A DNA stretch of 10,107 bases from Acidobacteriota bacterium (GCA_024638355.1 JAHEKO010000059.1:3393-13499); one strand, 5' to 3'; positions 1-6,992 are shown, numbered from the stretch's first letter. The notes: generated by a model from the letters alone, not told the origin. Program-made: numbers and translations.

Positions 1-652
1 CTCGATACGCGGCGTCGCCGCGCGCCACGAAGTCGTCGACCTTGGCCGCGTGGGCCTGAATCAGCGCCACCACGCGCGGATCGTCCGAGGTCTCGACCAC
101 GACCACGCCCCGCGGAGTGTTCTCGATCTCCATCCGAATCGCCTCGCGGTGGTCGAAGATCGTCGCGAAGAGCGGGTCCCAGTTGCGAATTCGCCCGCCG
201 CTTTCGATCAGCGCCGCCATCTCGGCGACGTGCTTCTGCAGAACCGGCACCAGTGCCGAGTCCTCGGTCGTCGTTTCGGTGCGGATGCCGTTCGGCAGCT
301 TCTCGACCTTGCGCGAGATGTCGTCGTGCGCGGCGATGAGGTCGTGCGCGTTCTGCATCTCCGAGCGATGGCCGGCGGCGCCCCGCATTCCGCGCCCCCC
401 GCCGCATCCACACCCTCCGCCGCACCCGCCGCGACCTCCGCCTTGGATGCCCATGCCTCGTCCGCGGCCAGCGCAGCCGCCGCGCGGACCCGGCGTATCG
501 CTCGAGGCACCCGGCTCGGTCGCCTCGATCGCCGGTGCTTCGGCCTCCTGGGCCGCAACCGAAGTGGCTCCGACCGGCGATAGGAAGAGTAGGAGTACGG
601 CGATCAAGGAAACCGGGAAGCCGTCGTGGCCGCAAACCTTTCGGTGTTTCAT
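1..652 (-). CDS. Secreted Gly/Cys-rich protein with duplicated His module (3' end cut off)
   Basis: An open minus-strand frame from the ATG at 652-650 to the window edge gives 217 visible residues with no stop. Residues 1-34 look like a Sec signal peptide: basic start, hydrophobic core at 14-25, and likely cleavage after SVAA before QE. Residues 57-91 are extremely Gly/Arg-rich and carry Cys60, Cys77, Cys81 and Cys83. After this come two related modules of about 48 residues, roughly 106-152 and 165-212. Each has a His near its start (H109, H168), a Pro-x-Gly turn, an E-T pair (126-127, 187-188), a D/E-D cluster and a second His (H141, H201). I recognise the style of small periplasmic His-containing proteins but cannot name the family; metal or haem binding is only a guess. 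The mature protein should be periplasmic or extracellular. There is no clear Shine-Dalgarno. It diverges from mqnC across 114 bases. The C-terminus is not visible. Confidence 0.8.
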   Translation of the reverse strand, partial: MKHRKVCGHDGFPVSLIAVLLLFLSPVGATSVAAQEAEAPAIEATEPGASSDTPGPRGGCAGRGRGMGIQGGGRGGCGGGCGCGGGRGMRGAAGHRSEMQNAHDLIAAHDDISRKVEKLPNGIRTETTTEDSALVPVLQKHVAEMAALIESGGRIRNWDPLFATIFDHREAIRMEIENTPRGVVVVETSDDPRVVALIQAHAAKVDDFVARGDAAYR

Positions 653-728
653 GAAAGCAGTCTGTGACGTTTTCGAACGGCCCGCACCGTCCGTCCGGGC
701 GGTTCAGATCGAGCCTCCGCGGGTGACC

Positions 729-757
729 TTGCCCGCCGAACGCCCATTCCGTAAAGT
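729..757 (+). promoter_or_regulatory. Possible sigma-70-like promoter for mqnC
   Basis: TTGCCC at 729-734 and TAAAGT at 752-757 are separated by 17 bases; each matches 4 of 6 consensus positions for -35 and -10. A start about 7 bases downstream would fall almost at the mqnC ATG (767). That fits the absence of any Shine-Dalgarno there and suggests a leaderless or nearly leaderless transcript. Partial matches of this kind are common by chance, so this is tentative. Confidence 0.25.
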
Positions 758-766
758 ACTCGTGGC

Positions 767-1948
767 ATGAAGCTAGCGCCCTCGAACCGCCCCGTCGACC
801 GGATTCTCGCCGACGCCGTCGGCGGTACCCGGATCTCAGCCGGCGACGCCCACAAGCTCCTGCGCGAGGGCGATCTGATCGAGCTCGGCCTGGCGGCCAA
901 CGAGGTACGCAACCGCCACAACGACCCGTCGGTGGCCACCTACAACGTCGACCGCAACATCAACTACACGAACGTCTGCGTGTACAAGTGCCGATTTTGC
1001 GCCTTCTACCGGCCGCCGGGCGACGATGAGGGCTACCTGCTGTCGACCGACGAGATCGGCCGCAAGATCGAGGAGACCCTGGCCCTCAACGGCACCGGGA
1101 TCCTGATGCAGGGCGGGGTCCACCCCGACCTGCCGCTGTCGTACTACACCGACCTGCTCGCCGAGCTGCGCGAGCGCTACCCCGATGTCCATCTGCACGC
1201 CTTCTCGCCCCCCGAGGTCAAGTTCATCGCCCGCAAGGAGCGGATGAGCTTCTACGAGGTGATCGGCGCCCTCAAGGAGGCCGGGCTGATGTCGATTCCG
1301 GGCGGTGGCGCCGAGATCCTGTCGGACGACGTTCGCAAGGAGGTCCTGGCGTACAGCAAGACCTCGGCCGACGAGTGGATCGACATCATGCGCCAGGCGC
1401 ACGCGCACGGCCTGCGTACCTCGGCGACCATGATGTACGGCATGGGCGAGGGCCTCGAGCCGCGGGCCGAGCACCTGCAGCGGGTGCGCGATCTCCAGGA
1501 CGAGACCGGCGGCTTCACCGCCTTCATCTCCTGGACCTTCCAGCACGATCACACCGACATGCAGGACGTGCCCGAAACTTTCGCCGACGAGTACCTGAAG
1601 ACGCTGGCGGTGTCGCGGCTGTTCATCGACAACATCACGCACATCCAGACCAGCTGGGTGACGCAGGGCAAGAAGATCGGCCAGCTCGGCCTCCAGTTCG
1701 GCGCCGACGACATGGGCTCGATCATGATCGAGGAGAACGTGGTCTCGGCGGCCGGTACCGCCTACCGGATGAGCCAGGACGAGATGGAGCACCTGATCTC
1801 GAGCGCCGGCTACACGCCGCGCCAGCGCACCAACCTCTACGAGCGGCTGGTCACGCGGGAAGAGACCGCCGAACTCGCCGAGCGCTACAGCCACGCGCTG
1901 ACCGCGCAGAACCGCGACCTCGCCTCGCCCCTGCCGATCGTCACCTAA
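767..1948 (+). CDS. mqnC: Cyclic dehypoxanthinyl futalosine synthase (radical SAM)
   Basis: This 393-residue cytosolic enzyme should cyclise dehypoxanthine futalosine to its cyclic form in the futalosine route to menaquinone. The radical-SAM signature is present as C71-x3-C75-x2-C78 in the context NVCVYKCRFCAFYR and would hold the 4Fe-4S cluster that cleaves S-adenosylmethionine. MqnC-typical blocks follow: GGVHPDLPLSYYTDLL, LHAFSPPEV, LMSIPGGGAEIL, LRTSATMMYG, DETGGFTAFISWTFQ, SWVTQGKKIGQL and GSIMIEENVVSAAGT. These separate it from the related MqnE and CofG/CofH enzymes. Length fits the family. An in-frame TAA lies at 752-754 and no other start codon intervenes, so the ATG at 767 is the only reasonable start; no Shine-Dalgarno is seen. 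No other menaquinone gene is nearby, so the pathway is dispersed here. The last 12 codons, stop included, form copy 1 of a tandem DNA repeat. Confidence 0.95.
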   Translation: MKLAPSNRPVDRILADAVGGTRISAGDAHKLLREGDLIELGLAANEVRNRHNDPSVATYNVDRNINYTNVCVYKCRFCAFYRPPGDDEGYLLSTDEIGRKIEETLALNGTGILMQGGVHPDLPLSYYTDLLAELRERYPDVHLHAFSPPEVKFIARKERMSFYEVIGALKEAGLMSIPGGGAEILSDDVRKEVLAYSKTSADEWIDIMRQAHAHGLRTSATMMYGMGEGLEPRAEHLQRVRDLQDETGGFTAFISWTFQHDHTDMQDVPETFADEYLKTLAVSRLFIDNITHIQTSWVTQGKKIGQLGLQFGADDMGSIMIEENVVSAAGTAYRMSQDEMEHLISSAGYTPRQRTNLYERLVTREETAELAERYSHALTAQNRDLASPLPIVT

Positions 1949-2062
1949 CCGCCCCGATCGACCCGCGACATCGCCTCGCCCCTGCCGATCGTCACCTGGG
2001 CCGCCCCGATCGACCCGCGACCTCACCTCGCACCTCCCGATCGTCACCTGGGCCGCCCCGAC
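1912..2062. repeat. Three-copy ~51-bp tandem repeat across the mqnC stop
   Basis: Copy 1 is 1912-1962 (51 bp), copy 2 is 1963-2014 (52 bp) and copy 3 is 2015-2062 (48 bp, with a 4-base deletion near its end). All begin CCGCGAC and contain the core GATCGTCACCT. Copies 1 and 2 differ at about four positions; copy 3 has a few more changes. Copy 1 encodes the mqnC C-terminus and has TAA at 1946-1948 where copies 2 and 3 read TGG plus one extra base. The repeat fills much of the gap between mqnC and the lipid kinase. In the rest of the gap (2063-2207) I see only a GC-rich hairpin. Confidence 0.85.
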
Positions 2063-2079
2063 CCGCCGCCCCCGGGTAG

Positions 2080-2100
2080 CGCCCCCACCTGTGGGGGGCG
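2080..2100 (+). terminator. GC-rich hairpin after mqnC, without U-tract
   Basis: The left arm at 2080-2088 pairs with the right arm at 2091-2100: CGCCCCCAC against GTGGGGGGCG, with one bulged G and a formal two-base loop that would open to about six. It lies 131 bases after the mqnC stop. No T-run follows, so it would act, if at all, as a factor-assisted terminator or RNA-stabilising 3' hairpin. Confidence 0.35.
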
Positions 2101-2207
2101 ATCGAATCATTCAGGCCCGCCCCAAGGTCCGGGCCGATATCTTCTAGACCTCTCTTTGCCTCATGGGCTTGCCGGTGGCGCCCGGCCAGCTTAGGGTCGA
2201 GACTCCC

Positions 2208-3116
2208 ATGGGCAGCGACTTGAAGGTCCTGGTCAACCCCACCGCGGGTGGAGGCCGAGCTCGGCGCGTTCTGGAGCGACTCCGGAGCCGGGTCGCGGCG
2301 CGCCAGGCTCCGATCGAGCTGTCGGAGGACGGGCCCGACCTCACGGCCCGCGCGCGCCGCGCCGTGGCGTCGGGCGTCAGGCGGTTGATCGTCGTCGGTG
2401 GCGACGGCACCGTCCATCTCGCGATCCAGGCGCTCGCCGAGACCCGCTGCGAGATGGCGGTGATCCCCGTCGGTCGCGGCGACGACTTCGCGATGTCGCT
2501 CGGTGTGCCGCGCGACCCCGGCGCGGCGCTCGATCTGGCGCTCGAGGGCATCGTCCGCAGCATCGACCTGGTGCGCGTCGAGCGGTCGGCCGGGCCGATG
2601 TGGGGCGGCCTCTACGTCAGCCTCGGCTTCGACAGCGCGGTCACCCGCACCGCCAACGCCCAGCCGCGCTGGGTGCCGTCGAGAGCCACCTACGTCCTGG
2701 CCGCGCTCCGCACGCTCGCGGGCTTCCAGGCGCCGCGCGTGCGGCTCCAGCACGACGGCGGCGTCTACGAGGGCCGGGCCATGCTGGTGACCGCCTGCAA
2801 TGCTCCGCTCTACGGCGGCGGCATGCGGATCGCTCCCGATGCCCGCATGGACGACGGCCAGCTGGACATCGTGGCGGTCGAGCGCGTCTCGAAGCTCGAG
2901 CTCTTGCGCGTTTTTCCGCGGGTCTTCGGCGGCCGTCACGTCGGCCACCCGGCGGTCTCGATCTTTCGCAGCTCGAGAGCTCGGGTCACCTTCGACCCGC
3001 CCGTGCTGCTCGGCAGCGACGGCGAGATCGAAGGCGAGGTGGGCGGCGACCCGGTCGACATCTCGGTCGTGCCGCGAGCGCTTTGCGCCGTAGCCGGGCC
3101 CGTCGATACGGGCTGA
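2208..3116 (+). CDS. Diacylglycerol kinase family lipid kinase (YegS/DgkB-like)
   Basis: This is a predicted cytosolic or membrane-associated kinase transferring phosphate from ATP to a lipid such as diacylglycerol; the actual substrate is not known. With the ATG at 2208 it is 302 residues, the usual family length. Seen in order: the N-terminal strand and loop KVLVNPTAGGGRARR (residues 6-20), the nucleotide-binding GGDGT (64-68), GRGDDFAMSLGVPRD (89-103), and late in the protein YGGGMRIAPDARMDDGQLDI and the GSDGE element. Most relatives read GTGND at residues 89-93; here it is GRGDD, an unusual change in the conserved loop. An upstream in-frame ATG at 2163 would add 15 residues with no family similarity, and conservation begins just after the 2208 start, so I prefer 2208. 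Its Shine-Dalgarno is weak. It may be transcribed alone; 63 bases separate it from the next gene. Confidence 0.9.
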   Translation: MGSDLKVLVNPTAGGGRARRVLERLRSRVAARQAPIELSEDGPDLTARARRAVASGVRRLIVVGGDGTVHLAIQALAETRCEMAVIPVGRGDDFAMSLGVPRDPGAALDLALEGIVRSIDLVRVERSAGPMWGGLYVSLGFDSAVTRTANAQPRWVPSRATYVLAALRTLAGFQAPRVRLQHDGGVYEGRAMLVTACNAPLYGGGMRIAPDARMDDGQLDIVAVERVSKLELLRVFPRVFGGRHVGHPAVSIFRSSRARVTFDPPVLLGSDGEIEGEVGGDPVDISVVPRALCAVAGPVDTG

Positions 3117-3150
3117 TCACATAGCCAGACGGCCAGCTGAGCCGAACCCT

Positions 3151-3184
3151 GGCATCTACCGTGCTTGACTCGAAGGTAGATGCC
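3151..3184 (+). promoter_or_regulatory. Inverted repeat over RBS and start codon of VWFA-related gene
   Basis: GGCATCTACC at 3151-3160 is the exact reverse complement of GGTAGATGCC at 3175-3184, with a 14-base loop. The right arm contains part of the AAGGT ribosome binding site and the whole ATG at 3180-3182. Folded in mRNA, it would block initiation of the first gene of the operon; as DNA it could be a dyad operator. A short CCCTTTT run follows, so a weak terminator for the upstream lipid kinase is another reading. Confidence 0.55.
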
Positions 3185-4406
3185 CCCTTTTCGAGGCCGA
3201 CTCGCAAGCTTCCAGCTCACGGTGGCTTGGGCCCTGTCCACTCTGCTGCTCGCCGGCGACCTTTCCAGAGCACAGACCGCGGACGCTCCTTCCGATAGCC
3301 GGACCTTCGAGGACGAGACCTCCGTCCTGGTGGTCGAGGTGCCGGTGCAGGTGCTGGTCTCGGGGAAGCCGCTGCGGGGGCTGACCCGCGAGAGCTTCGA
3401 GGTCTACGACAAGGGGGAGCGGCAGGAGCTCGTCGGTTTCGAGGTGCTCGATCTATCGACGGAGCCGGCGTCGGCTGACGAGGATCCGCGCAGGGCCGCT
3501 GACCGCCCCAAGCAGATGCCACCGACCGCTTTGCGCAGGAACTTCCTGCTGGTGTTCGACTTCGCCTATCCGAGCTCCTGGGACCGCGCCTACGGCGCCG
3601 GGCCGATCACCACCCTCCACGGCATGGTGGATACGGAGGAGCGGGTCTCGGGCCTTCTCGGGGAGAGCTTCCACCCCACCGATCGCCTGGCCGTCGGCTA
3701 CATGAGCCCGCTGCGAGGCTTCAAGCTCCTGCAGGGCTGGACCTCGGACCGCGATCAGGTGCTCCGGGCCTTCGAGATCCTGCGATCGGCCATGAAGATC
3801 GACGCCAAGCGCGTGCGTGAGCTCTGGCCCGAGTGGGAGCCCGGACGTGCGGTGGGCCTCGCGGCCGGGGGCGCGGAGTCGCCCTGGGCGACCGTCGACG
3901 ATCTGGTCGCGGAGGCGCGAACGAGCAGCCTGCGCGGCGACCCGACCCTGCCGCATCGCGAGGTGGTCGAAGGGTTCATCGACGGCCTCATCGCCGCCCG
4001 GCGCGAGTTGGGCGAGCCGCCGGGGCCGCGCCACGTGGTCTACATGTCCGCGGGGTTCCCCATCGAGTCGCTCGAGGATCTGCAGCGCCTCTTCCGCGAG
4101 TTCCGCCGCACGCACTGGTCGATCCAAGCGGTGAGCACGGCCGGCCTGGGATGGGGTGCCGACTCGATGTTTCTGATCTCCTACGAGACCGGCGGCCAGC
4201 TCTACACCAACCACAACCACGTCGACGTGCTGCTCGCCGACATGACGGAGACGACCGCGGTCACCTACCTGCTCTCGTTCCAGGCCAAACTGGGCCAGCC
4301 AAAGGGCTCCTTTCACAAGCTGCGCGTCAAGCTCGCCGACGGTCCGGCGAATGCGCGGCTGATTCACCGGAGGGGCTACTACTCGCCGGGATCCGAGGAC
4401 GGATAG
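3180..4406 (+). CDS. VWFA-related domain secreted protein (acidobacterial type)
   Basis: This 408-residue exported protein has a signal peptide (hydrophobic core about residues 13-25, likely cleavage near SRAQ-TA at 29-33). The N-terminal beta domain at about 47-92 carries the family pattern: VVEVPVQVLVSGKPLRGLT, then ESFEVYDKGERQELVGFEV. A von Willebrand A-like fold starts at NFLLVFDFAY (121-130) and the protein ends with the family-typical RRGYYSP (397-403). The metal site normally written DxSxS appears as D127-F-A-Y-P, so two of the usual serines are absent and classical MIDAS metal binding is doubtful. Role unknown; adhesion or complex assembly outside the cytoplasm is inferred. An AAGGT Shine-Dalgarno stands a few bases before the ATG, inside an inverted repeat. 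It is first in a three-gene operon with the two exported proteins downstream (19-base gap to the next). Confidence 0.85.
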   Translation: MPPFRGRLASFQLTVAWALSTLLLAGDLSRAQTADAPSDSRTFEDETSVLVVEVPVQVLVSGKPLRGLTRESFEVYDKGERQELVGFEVLDLSTEPASADEDPRRAADRPKQMPPTALRRNFLLVFDFAYPSSWDRAYGAGPITTLHGMVDTEERVSGLLGESFHPTDRLAVGYMSPLRGFKLLQGWTSDRDQVLRAFEILRSAMKIDAKRVRELWPEWEPGRAVGLAAGGAESPWATVDDLVAEARTSSLRGDPTLPHREVVEGFIDGLIAARRELGEPPGPRHVVYMSAGFPIESLEDLQRLFREFRRTHWSIQAVSTAGLGWGADSMFLISYETGGQLYTNHNHVDVLLADMTETTAVTYLLSFQAKLGQPKGSFHKLRVKLADGPANARLIHRRGYYSPGSEDG

Positions 4407-4425
4407 CCGCGGGCAACTCCATAGA

Positions 4426-5742
4426 ATGAGCACGATGGTCGCGTTCGCCACCCTCTTCCTCGGGCTCGTCGTCGGCGTGCAGACGGTCGGCGTGACGGTC
4501 GGCGACCAGGTCGCGGCGGTCGAGATCCTCCTGGACGGCGAGAGCTGCGGCACCGTCCGCGAAGAGCCGTTTCGCCTCCGGTGCGATTTCGGTGACGTTC
4601 TTTCTCCGCATTACCTGGTGGCCGTCGCCGCCGGTGGAGAGGGTCAGGAGCTCGGGCGCGCCGAGCAGTGGATCAACCTCCCGCGTCAGCCGGCCGAGAC
4701 GACGATTGCCCTGGCCCCGGATCCGAGCGGCCGATCGACGGTCGCCCGGCTGAGCTGGGCGAGCCTTGCCGGCATCCCGTCAGCAGTCCGGGCCACTCTG
4801 GACGGCCGGCCGATCGAAGTCGAGGACGCGGCGGAGATCGCGCTGCCGGCACACGATCCGAATCAACTCCACCTGCTGCAGGTCGAGGTCGACTTCGGTA
4901 CGTTGAGCTCTACGGCCGAGGCGGTCTTCGGCGGAGCCTACGGCGACGACGTGACGACCCGCATCACCGCCGTGCCGATCGTGCACGGGAAAGTACGGCT
5001 GCCGCGCGCCGCCGAGCTCGCCGGCTGGTTCGTCAAGCGCGGCGAGCCGCTCGAGGTCGCGGCGGTCGACCGCGGAGCGATCGACCTGGTGGTCGTCCGC
5101 GACCTGGGAGCCCAGCCCGATCTACTGCGGATCTGGCGAGGCGCGTCGGGGCGGTTCGCCGGGACGGCGGCGGCCAGGCCCGCCGACGCCGGTCGCGAAG
5201 CCCAGCGCCGCATCGAGTTCCTCTGGCCGGTGTCGACGCGACGCGGGATCGGGCCGCGCTCGGTGGATCTCTTCAGTCATTCCCAGAAGTACGCCGGGCG
5301 CAAGGGGAGCCTGCCCGCTCTGGTGGTCGGCGTTCAGTCTCCGCTCCTCTCCGGCGAGCAGCGCCTCGCCGACGCCGTGGCAGTTGCTGGGGTGACGGCG
5401 GCGTCGGGGAACAACCGCCGCGCCGTCGTCCTGGTGGTCGGCAGGGAAGCCGCCGACGAGAGCGACCTGAGCGCGCGGCAGGCGCGCGGCTATCTGGAGC
5501 GGCTTGCCGTGCCGCTCGAGGTCTGGACGGTCGACGTCGAGGACAGGCCGCCGGCCGCGTGGCCCGAGGCCAGAAACGTTTCCAACTACTCGCGGCTCCA
5601 GGGGGCGAACCGTCGTCTGCTCAAGGAGCTGGAGCGGCAGAGCGTGGTCTGGCTCGCGGGGCATCACCTGCCCCACGAGATCGAGCTCTCCGAGCGGGCT
5701 CGAGGGATCCGCATCGCCGGCCGCACCGAGGCGAGCCGGTGA
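4426..5742 (+). CDS. Exported Ig-like/VWA-like protein of unknown function
   Basis: This 438-residue protein is not assignable to a named gene. Residues 4-20 are a hydrophobic segment that may be a signal peptide or anchor; it lacks an obvious positive start and clear cleavage site. Residues about 22-86 look like an Ig-like beta domain (VEILLDGE, then a DFGD-LSPHYLVAVA pattern) with C41 and C53, the only cysteines seen, placed to form a disulfide. A second beta-rich region spans about 92-170. From about 180 to 372 alternating beta and alpha segments, including RRAVVLVVGREAAD and YLERLAVPLEVWTVDV, resemble a degenerate VWA-type fold without a metal motif. Similar proteins accompany VWFA-related genes in acidobacteria, as far as I recall. 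The start at 4426 has no strong Shine-Dalgarno and a second ATG lies at 4435. Its TGA overlaps the next gene's GTG. Confidence 0.7.
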   Translation: MSTMVAFATLFLGLVVGVQTVGVTVGDQVAAVEILLDGESCGTVREEPFRLRCDFGDVLSPHYLVAVAAGGEGQELGRAEQWINLPRQPAETTIALAPDPSGRSTVARLSWASLAGIPSAVRATLDGRPIEVEDAAEIALPAHDPNQLHLLQVEVDFGTLSSTAEAVFGGAYGDDVTTRITAVPIVHGKVRLPRAAELAGWFVKRGEPLEVAAVDRGAIDLVVVRDLGAQPDLLRIWRGASGRFAGTAAARPADAGREAQRRIEFLWPVSTRRGIGPRSVDLFSHSQKYAGRKGSLPALVVGVQSPLLSGEQRLADAVAVAGVTAASGNNRRAVVLVVGREAADESDLSARQARGYLERLAVPLEVWTVDVEDRPPAAWPEARNVSNYSRLQGANRRLLKELERQSVVWLAGHHLPHEIELSERARGIRIAGRTEASR

Positions 5743-6992
5743 CGCTGCTCGGGCGGGCGCTCGCCTCGATTTCGCTTCTCACGCTCACGCTGATCCCGTC
5801 GTCGGCGGCCCAGGAGCCGGTCCTTGGCACCCGCTCCCCTCTGGCTACCGCCACGACCGACGAGGATCGAATCTGGGCCGAGGCGGGCACCCCGCTCCTG
5901 CAGTCCCCGTCCCCGCGGGCGCCGCTGGTGGACCTGCTGCCGAGCGATACCGAGCTGCCGGTCCTGGAACGCCGGGGCGACTGGGTCGCCGTCCGCTACC
6001 GGTCGATGAAGGTCTGGTTCGCGGTCGCGGCGCAGCCCGAGATCCCGGGTTTCGAGCTCCCGCCGCTCCACGATCCCGAGCGCCGCCTGCGCGAGGCCCG
6101 CGCGAGGCTGGGCGTCGCGGAGCGCGTCCACGCCCTCGGCCCGTTCACCCTCTACACCGACGTCGAGGACGAGGTCCTGCTGGAGCGCCTGGCCGTCGCC
6201 TCCGCCGATCTGGAGCGCGCCTACGCCGAGCGCTACGGCCTCCAGCCCCGGCTTCTCGGCAACGAGTCGGTCGTGCTCTTCCGCGAAGAGGAGGACTACC
6301 GGCGCGGCGAGGAGGCGCAGCCGGAGATCGCCGTCCTCGATCCGCACGGATACGCGGGCTCCACGGTCGCGCTGCTGTCGGTGGGCGGTCGCGGGGCGGC
6401 CGCGCTCCGCCAGCTTCTGCTCCACGAGCTGACCCATTTGCTCAACCGGCGCGCCCTGGCTCGCGAGCTCCCTCCCTGGCTCGAGGAGGGATTGGCGGAG
6501 GATCTCTCGTACCTGGAGCTCGACGAGAGCGGCCGGCTCGACCCCGAGACCCTGAGCGGCCGCGGCACGTTCATGGGCGGCCTGCGCGGCAGGGATCTGG
6601 GCTCGGTCCGACTCGGCGACGCGTCGGGCACCAATGCCTGGGGCTCGTCGCCCCGGGCCGCGCTCGCTTGGCTGCTGCACAGCTGGAACAGCACCAACCG
6701 TCCCTCCGTCGAGACCCTGATCGATCTTCCCTGGACCGCTTTCGTCGACCCCGGCTACCGCGCCTTCCACTATGCCGAGAGCGGCTTCCTGATCCGCTAC
6801 CTGCTCGACGATAGGAGCGGCCTGGCGCCGCAGCTGAAGGCGCTGCTCGGCGCAATCGCCGCGGGCGAGGAGCCGACCGGCGAGCTCATCTGGTCGCGCC
6901 TCGAGCTGCCGCCCCGCCGGCTCGAGAAGGGCTTCTACACCTGGCTCCTCGGCCAGGCGGCGGCCTACGGCGTACCGAGGCCGGTCGGCTGA
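5739..6992 (+). CDS. Secreted HExxH metalloprotease (peptidase MA-like) with SH3-like domain
   Basis: The open frame extends far upstream, but the real start is very likely GTG at 5739, overlapping the preceding stop as GTGA, because it begins a clean signal peptide (core about residues 8-20, cleavage after SSAA before QE). This gives 417 residues. Residues about 50-95 look like a bacterial SH3-type domain (GTPLLQSPS, DWVAVRYRSMKVWF). The catalytic region is H229-E230-L-T-H233 followed by PPWLEEGLAEDLSY (245-258), where E250 is the probable third zinc ligand, as in gluzincin peptidases of the MA-like group. Active zinc-dependent proteolysis outside the cytoplasm is expected, with unknown substrate. 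The GTGA overlap implies translational coupling to the Ig/VWA-like protein, so the two are probably made in fixed proportion and may work together. A hairpin follows the stop directly. Confidence 0.85.
   Translation: MTLLGRALASISLLTLTLIPSSAAQEPVLGTRSPLATATTDEDRIWAEAGTPLLQSPSPRAPLVDLLPSDTELPVLERRGDWVAVRYRSMKVWFAVAAQPEIPGFELPPLHDPERRLREARARLGVAERVHALGPFTLYTDVEDEVLLERLAVASADLERAYAERYGLQPRLLGNESVVLFREEEDYRRGEEAQPEIAVLDPHGYAGSTVALLSVGGRGAAALRQLLLHELTHLLNRRALARELPPWLEEGLAEDLSYLELDESGRLDPETLSGRGTFMGGLRGRDLGSVRLGDASGTNAWGSSPRAALAWLLHSWNSTNRPSVETLIDLPWTAFVDPGYRAFHYAESGFLIRYLLDDRSGLAPQLKALLGAIAAGEEPTGELIWSRLELPPRRLEKGFYTWLLGQAAAYGVPRPVG

Noticed and set aside
401..457. C-rich repetitive tract that might be a DNA repeat array
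   Set aside because: It is explained by the Gly/Arg-rich codons of the minus-strand gene and has no regular period suggestive of an independent repeat or CRISPR.
117..770. Plus-strand frame opposite the Gly/Cys-rich secreted protein
   Set aside because: Its Pro/His-rich middle is only the complement of the Gly-rich coding tract; the minus frame has a signal peptide and a duplicated module, so it is the real gene.
836..2110. Long minus-strand open frame opposite mqnC
   Set aside because: It is the antisense shadow of a clearly recognised radical-SAM enzyme; its translation is Val/Arg/Gly-rich without domain motifs. High GC makes such frames common.
3165..3170. TTGACT as a -35 box for the VWFA operon
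   Set aside because: A -10 at normal spacing would fall inside the coding region after the ATG and no such box is present; it lies in the loop of the inverted repeat.
4668..5738. Upstream extension of the metalloprotease frame
   Set aside because: It overlaps the Ig/VWA-like gene in another frame, is Arg/Gly-rich, and would bury the signal peptide that begins at GTG 5739.
5664..6770. 368-codon minus-strand frame opposite the metalloprotease
   Set aside because: It lies opposite a gene with signal peptide and HExxH motif and shows no motifs of its own.
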